From: Hymenobacter sediminis
Lineage (GTDB): Bacteria > Bacteroidota > Bacteroidia > Cytophagales > Hymenobacteraceae
Direction of reading: 5' to 3'
Assembly: GCF_003231285.1 (NCBI RefSeq)
Contig: NZ_QKNS01000002.1
Coordinates: 62,001-126,000, forward strand
Length of the DNA stretch: 64,000 nt
Each line of letters begins with the position of its first letter. Within the stretch, counting starts at the first letter, position 1. The translations under genes and the position numbers were made by a program. The notes beneath the pieces were generated by a model, which saw only the letters and a program-made list of their open reading frames with translations, had not been told where the DNA came from and searched no databases. Of this stretch, positions 60,573 through 64,000 are shown piece by piece.

Positions 60573-61988
60573 ATGAAAACCTTCCAACTGCATACCCGCT
60601 TCCTGCGCGTTCTGGCCGATACGGTAACCCCCGTAGGCCTCTACCTACGCCTGCGCGACCGGTATGCCAACTGCCTGCTGCTGGAAAGCTCCGACTACCA
60701 CGGCCAGCAAAATGCCTTCAGCTACCTCGCCTTCGACCCCCTGGCCCGCTTCGAGCTGAGCGGCTCTGAGCTGACCCTGACCTACCCCGACGATAGCACC
60801 GAAACCGAAGTCCTGGCCGAGCCCCGGCAGGCTCTGGCCCGCTTGCAGGAGTTTGCCGGCTGCTTCCAGACTGAAGATACTGGCCACGATTTCATCACGG
60901 GCGGACTGTTTGGCTACCTGGGCTACGAGGCCGTGCAATATTTCGAGGACCTGGAACTGAACTCTGAAAAGGCTGCTGCCGGCCAGATTCCCGACATCCT
61001 GTACAGCACCTACCGCTACGTTATTGCCGTCAACCACTTCCGCAACGAGTTGTATGTGTTTGAGCACACGCTGGCCGGGCAAACGCTGGACGAAGATGGC
61101 CTTACCCGCTTGGTGAATCTGATCCGGAACCCGTCCCTGCCCGACTTCAAGTTTAAGACGGTAGGCGAGGAGCAGACCAACCAGACCGACGAAGAGTTCC
61201 TGAAGGTGCTGGCCGAAGGGCAGCAGCACTGCCGCCGCGGCAATGTGTTCCAGATTGTGCTGTCGCGGCGGTTTCAGCAGGGTTTCAGCGGCGACGAGTT
61301 CAACGTGTACCGGGCGCTGCGCTCCATCAACCCCTCGCCCTACCTGTTTTACTTCGATTACGGCTCGTTCAAGATTTTCGGCTCCTCGCCCGAAACCCAG
61401 CTGCTGATCAAAGGGCGCCAGGCCAGCCTGTACCCCATTGCCGGCACCTTCCGCCGCACCGGCCACGATGCCGAAGATGCTGCCCTGGCCCAGAAACTAG
61501 CCGACGACCCCAAGGAAAACGCCGAGCACGTCATGCTCGTGGACCTGGCCCGCAACGACCTGGCCCGCCACGGCGACGAGGTAAAAGTGAAGGTGTTCCG
61601 CGAAATCCAGTACTACTCCCACGTTATCCATTTGGTCAGTGAGGTGACGGCCCGCCTAGCGGCAGAAGCCAGCCCCTTGCAGGTAGTGGCCGATACCTTC
61701 CCGGCTGGTACGCTTTCCGGCGCCCCTAAGCACCGCGCCATGCAGATTATCGACTCGCTGGAGCCCACCGCCCGCGGCTACTATGGCGGGGCCATCGGCC
61801 ACCTGGGCTTCAACGGCGACTTCAACCACGCCATCATGATTCGCTCCTTCCTGAGCACGGCCGGCCAGCTCTACTTCCAGGCCGGTGCGGGGGTAGTAGC
61901 TGCCTCCGATATCAACTCCGAACTCAACGAAGTACACCACAAACTAGCTGCTCTGCGCAAGGCCCTGAAAGAAGCCGAGTTAGTTTAG
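60573..61988 (+). CDS. trpE: Anthranilate synthase component I
   Basis: Makes anthranilate from chorismate with TrpG, the first committed step to tryptophan. The 471-residue protein has the N-terminal LLES motif (residues 36-39) used for feedback inhibition by tryptophan, and the chorismate-binding domain with FLKVLAEGQQHCRRGNVFQ, SPYLFYFDYGSFKIFGSSPE, PIAGTFRRTGHDAEDAA, HVMLVDLARNDLARHG, GTLSGAPKHRAMQIID and a C-terminal QAGAGVVAASDINSEL. First structural gene after the attenuator. A 155-base gap with a dispersed repeat separates it from trpG. Confidence 0.96.
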   Translation: MKTFQLHTRFLRVLADTVTPVGLYLRLRDRYANCLLLESSDYHGQQNAFSYLAFDPLARFELSGSELTLTYPDDSTETEVLAEPRQALARLQEFAGCFQTEDTGHDFITGGLFGYLGYEAVQYFEDLELNSEKAAAGQIPDILYSTYRYVIAVNHFRNELYVFEHTLAGQTLDEDGLTRLVNLIRNPSLPDFKFKTVGEEQTNQTDEEFLKVLAEGQQHCRRGNVFQIVLSRRFQQGFSGDEFNVYRALRSINPSPYLFYFDYGSFKIFGSSPETQLLIKGRQASLYPIAGTFRRTGHDAEDAALAQKLADDPKENAEHVMLVDLARNDLARHGDEVKVKVFREIQYYSHVIHLVSEVTARLAAEASPLQVVADTFPAGTLSGAPKHRAMQIIDSLEPTARGYYGGAIGHLGFNGDFNHAIMIRSFLSTAGQLYFQAGAGVVAASDINSELNEVHHKLAALRKALKEAELV

Positions 61989-62009
61989 AGAGAAAAGAAA
62001 GGAAGTAGT

Positions 62010-62103
62010 GTCATGCTGAGCTTGTCGAAGCATCTCTACCTCTGGTTAACCAATTGACATGGCAACGAAGCGGTAGAACTACTTCAACTGTGCTGAGCAT
62101 GAC
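62010..62103. repeat. REP-like inverted repeat, copy 2 (inside the trp operon)
   Basis: GTCATGCTGAGC at 62010-62021 faces GCTGAGCATGAC at 62092-62103 (one mismatch). The left 31 bases match the inverted right arm of copy 1 at 975-1005 with one difference. It sits between trpE and trpG. Confidence 0.75.
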
Positions 62104-62143
62104 GGTTTAATAGAATACTAAACACCCGAGTACCACCCCCCAA

Positions 62144-62710
62144 ATGAAAATCCTCGTCATTGATAACTACGACTCCTTCACCTACAACCTTGTGCAGGTG
62201 CTGCGGGAGCTAGGGCATACCGATAACGTCACGGTGATTCGCAACGACAAGCTGGCGGTGGAAGACGTAGCCGGCTACGATGCCGTGCTGCTTTCCCCCG
62301 GTCCGGGTGTACCAGCTGATGCCGGGCTGATGCCGGAAATCATTCGCCAATACGCTCCCACCAAGCGCATGCTGGGTGTGTGCCTGGGCCACCAGGGCTT
62401 GGCCGAGAGCTTCGGCGGCGAGCTATACAATATGCCTGATGTGCTCCACGGTTTGGCTACCGATGCCCAGGTAACGGCCGAGGACCGCCTGTTTGCCGGC
62501 TTGCCCCCGCAATTCAAGGTAGGGCGCTACCACTCCTGGAGCGTGCTGCCGGAGTCGGTACCGGCGGCGCTGGAAGTAACGGCCGTGGATGCCAACGGCC
62601 AAGTGCTGGCCTTCCGTCACCGCGAGTACGACGTGCGCGGTGTGCAGTTCCACCCCGAGTCTATTCTGACCGAGCACGGCCACCAGATGCTGGCCAACTG
62701 GTTGGCCTAA
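62144..62710 (+). CDS. trpG: Anthranilate synthase component II (glutamine amidotransferase)
   Basis: Supplies ammonia from glutamine to TrpE. The 188-residue class I amidotransferase has IDNYDSFTYNLVQVL, LLSPGPGVPADAG, the nucleophile Cys in MLGVCLGHQGLAE, VGRYHSWSV and the catalytic His-Glu pair in GVQFHPESIL. It is a stand-alone trpG, not fused to trpD. PabA is the closest alternative; the operon context decides for TrpG. Confidence 0.95.
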   Translation: MKILVIDNYDSFTYNLVQVLRELGHTDNVTVIRNDKLAVEDVAGYDAVLLSPGPGVPADAGLMPEIIRQYAPTKRMLGVCLGHQGLAESFGGELYNMPDVLHGLATDAQVTAEDRLFAGLPPQFKVGRYHSWSVLPESVPAALEVTAVDANGQVLAFRHREYDVRGVQFHPESILTEHGHQMLANWLA

Positions 62711-62784
62711 CCCATGGGGGTAGGCGCTTGCCCGACCTCCGCCGCTGCTCTTCTTTCGATTCCCACCCAAACAGCTGAACGCTC

Positions 62785-63822
62785 ATGGCCGCCAGCTACC
62801 CCTCATACGTGAAACAGATCCTGAATCAACTCTTCGACCAGCAGCAGCTCACCCACGCCGAGGCGCACGAGGCCATGCTGCGCATCGGGCAGGGCGAGGC
62901 CAACGCCTCGGAAATGGCGGCCTTCATGACGGTGTACCGCATGCGGCCCATTGCCGTGCCGGAGCTGGCCGGTTTCCGCGAGGCCCTGCTGAGTTTGAGC
63001 CGTGACCCGGAGCTAGGCACCCACGACACGGTAGATATTGTGGGTACCGGCGGCGACGGCAAAGACACGCTCAACATCAGCACGCTGGCCTGCTTTGTGG
63101 TGGCGGGCGCCGGCTACAAGGTGACCAAGCACGGTAACATTGGGGTGTCGTCGGTGTGTGGGTCGTCGGATGTACTGGCGCAGTTGGGGGTTGATTTCGG
63201 GGTAGGAAACGACGTGCTGAAGCAGCAGTTGGAGCAGGCCAACATCTGCTTTCTGCACGCTCCGTCGTTTCACCCGGCCATGCGCTACGCCGGGCCAGTG
63301 CGGCGCGAACTGGGGGTGCGCACCTTCTTTAACATCCTGGGCCCCTTGATTAACCCCGCCCGCCCGAAATACCAAGTAGCCGGCACGTTCAGCCTGGAGC
63401 TGCTGCGCCTCTACCACTACCTGCTGCAGCAAACCGAAACCCGCTACGCCGTGGTGCACGCCCTCGATGGCTACGATGAACTCTCCCTGACCGGGGCCGC
63501 CAAGCTGGCTACGCCCGCCGGCGAGCAACTCCTCTCGGCCACTGACCTGGGCCTGACTGCCACCCGCCCCGAAGAGCTGGCAGGCGGCCGCACCCCGCAG
63601 GAATCGGCTAAGCTGTTCCTGCAGGTGCTAGAAGGCCGCGCCACCCGCGCCCAGCGCGACGTGGTAACGGCCAACGCGGCCCTGGCCATTGGTTGCCTGG
63701 AGCCCACGTTCAGCTTTGCCGAGGCCCTGGCCGCCGCCCAGGAATCTTTGGATTCTGGTCGGGCCCGGCAGGCCCTGCGCAAGCTGGTGTCCGTCACGCA
63801 CAGTCACGCTACTACCTTATAA
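62785..63822 (+). CDS. trpD: Anthranilate phosphoribosyltransferase
   Basis: Transfers phosphoribosyl from PRPP to anthranilate. The 345-residue protein has LNQLFDQQQLTHAEAHEAM at the N-terminus, the PRPP loop DIVGTGGDGKDTLNIST, TKHGNIGVSSVCGSSDVLAQLG, FLHAPSFHPAMRYAGPVRRE, FFNILGPLINPARP and VVHALDGYDELSLTG. It starts 74 bases after trpG and is followed after 141 bases by trpC, giving the order trpE-G-D-C. Confidence 0.96.
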   Translation: MAASYPSYVKQILNQLFDQQQLTHAEAHEAMLRIGQGEANASEMAAFMTVYRMRPIAVPELAGFREALLSLSRDPELGTHDTVDIVGTGGDGKDTLNISTLACFVVAGAGYKVTKHGNIGVSSVCGSSDVLAQLGVDFGVGNDVLKQQLEQANICFLHAPSFHPAMRYAGPVRRELGVRTFFNILGPLINPARPKYQVAGTFSLELLRLYHYLLQQTETRYAVVHALDGYDELSLTGAAKLATPAGEQLLSATDLGLTATRPEELAGGRTPQESAKLFLQVLEGRATRAQRDVVTANAALAIGCLEPTFSFAEALAAAQESLDSGRARQALRKLVSVTHSHATTL

Positions 63823-63963
63823 GTCTTGACAAGGGGTAGCCGCTAATCCACCGAAATACGTGGTAGCTGGCTCTCTTTTCTCCTGAATGCTGTTCACCCA
63901 ATTCCAAGCCGCTAGGTAGGAATTCACCTTCAAACCCCGCCGCACACCATCGGCGGCCCGCCA

Positions 63964-64000
63964 ATGCCTACGATTCTCGACCAAATCATTGCCCACAAGC
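63964..64000 (+). CDS. trpC: Indole-3-glycerol phosphate synthase, first 12 codons
   Basis: The frame MPTILDQIIAHK runs off the right edge. This short N-terminus is characteristic of TrpC (TILD.IIAHK), and its position after trpD fits. Only the first 37 bases are visible. Confidence 0.8.
   Translation, partial: MPTILDQIIAHK

Noticed and set aside
1..64000. CRISPR arrays, tRNA genes and prophage genes
   Set aside because: No regularly spaced direct repeats, no tRNA T-loop pattern with a matching cloverleaf, and no phage structural genes were seen.

Overview
The window looks like chromosomal DNA of a GC-rich Bacteroidota bacterium, most likely Hymenobacter or a close relative. Evidence: SusC/SusD/SusE homologues, a type IX secretion (T9SS) sorting domain, AMP nucleosidase of the Bacteroidota size, a DUF2027-Smr protein, a fused E1 2-oxoacid dehydrogenase, TAnnTTTG-type promoter elements and few Shine-Dalgarno sites. 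Long symmetric hairpin terminators recur between genes. The assignment rests on gene content only. I see no tRNA, CRISPR array, prophage or intact transposase.

Layout. (1) 2-6568: end of xylA, then secreted GH51 arabinofuranosidase, GH10 xylanase and GH115 glucuronidase, a xylan-to-xylulose cluster. (2) 6569-7248: AT-rich gap with an isolated strong terminator. (3) 7249-11193: class III polyhydroxyalkanoate operon (phaE, phaC, alpha/beta hydrolase, phaB). (4) 11435-17644: molybdenum hydroxylase operon of the PaoABC type with an XdhC-like insertase and a MocA-like cytidylyltransferase. (5) 17741-32695: mostly conserved single genes (MFS permease, DinB, amidohydrolase, amn, HsdR-N protein, sulfatase-type membrane enzyme, SUKH protein, ald, DUF1573, E1 dehydrogenase, lipoprotein, LuxE-like). 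(6) 32822-35353: a sigma-54 activator and rnpB, flanked by two small AT-rich genes, one of them Imm32-like. (7) 35365-41191: M1 peptidase, phosphoesterase, membrane protein, Smr protein, DUF2279 protein. (8) 41386-60286: polysaccharide region: T9SS-exported GH13 enzyme, BadF-type kinase, susE-susD-susC, a GH2 plus a GH-A enzyme behind a LacI-type operator, a CBM-esterase, and two decayed glycosidase genes (GH53-like and GH42-like). (9) 60390-64000: trp operon (leader peptide, trpE, trpG, trpD, start of trpC).

How the parts fit. The organism seems to degrade plant cell-wall polymers (xylan and alpha-glucan; beta-galactan partly lost), store carbon as PHA and detoxify aldehydes in the periplasm. 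The best findings are a trp attenuator with three consecutive Trp codons, three perfect near-spacerless palindromes (arms 22, 35 and 42 bp) at gene ends, and the two readable pseudogenes, which suggest that the adjacent SusC/D locus once served a galactan-type substrate.
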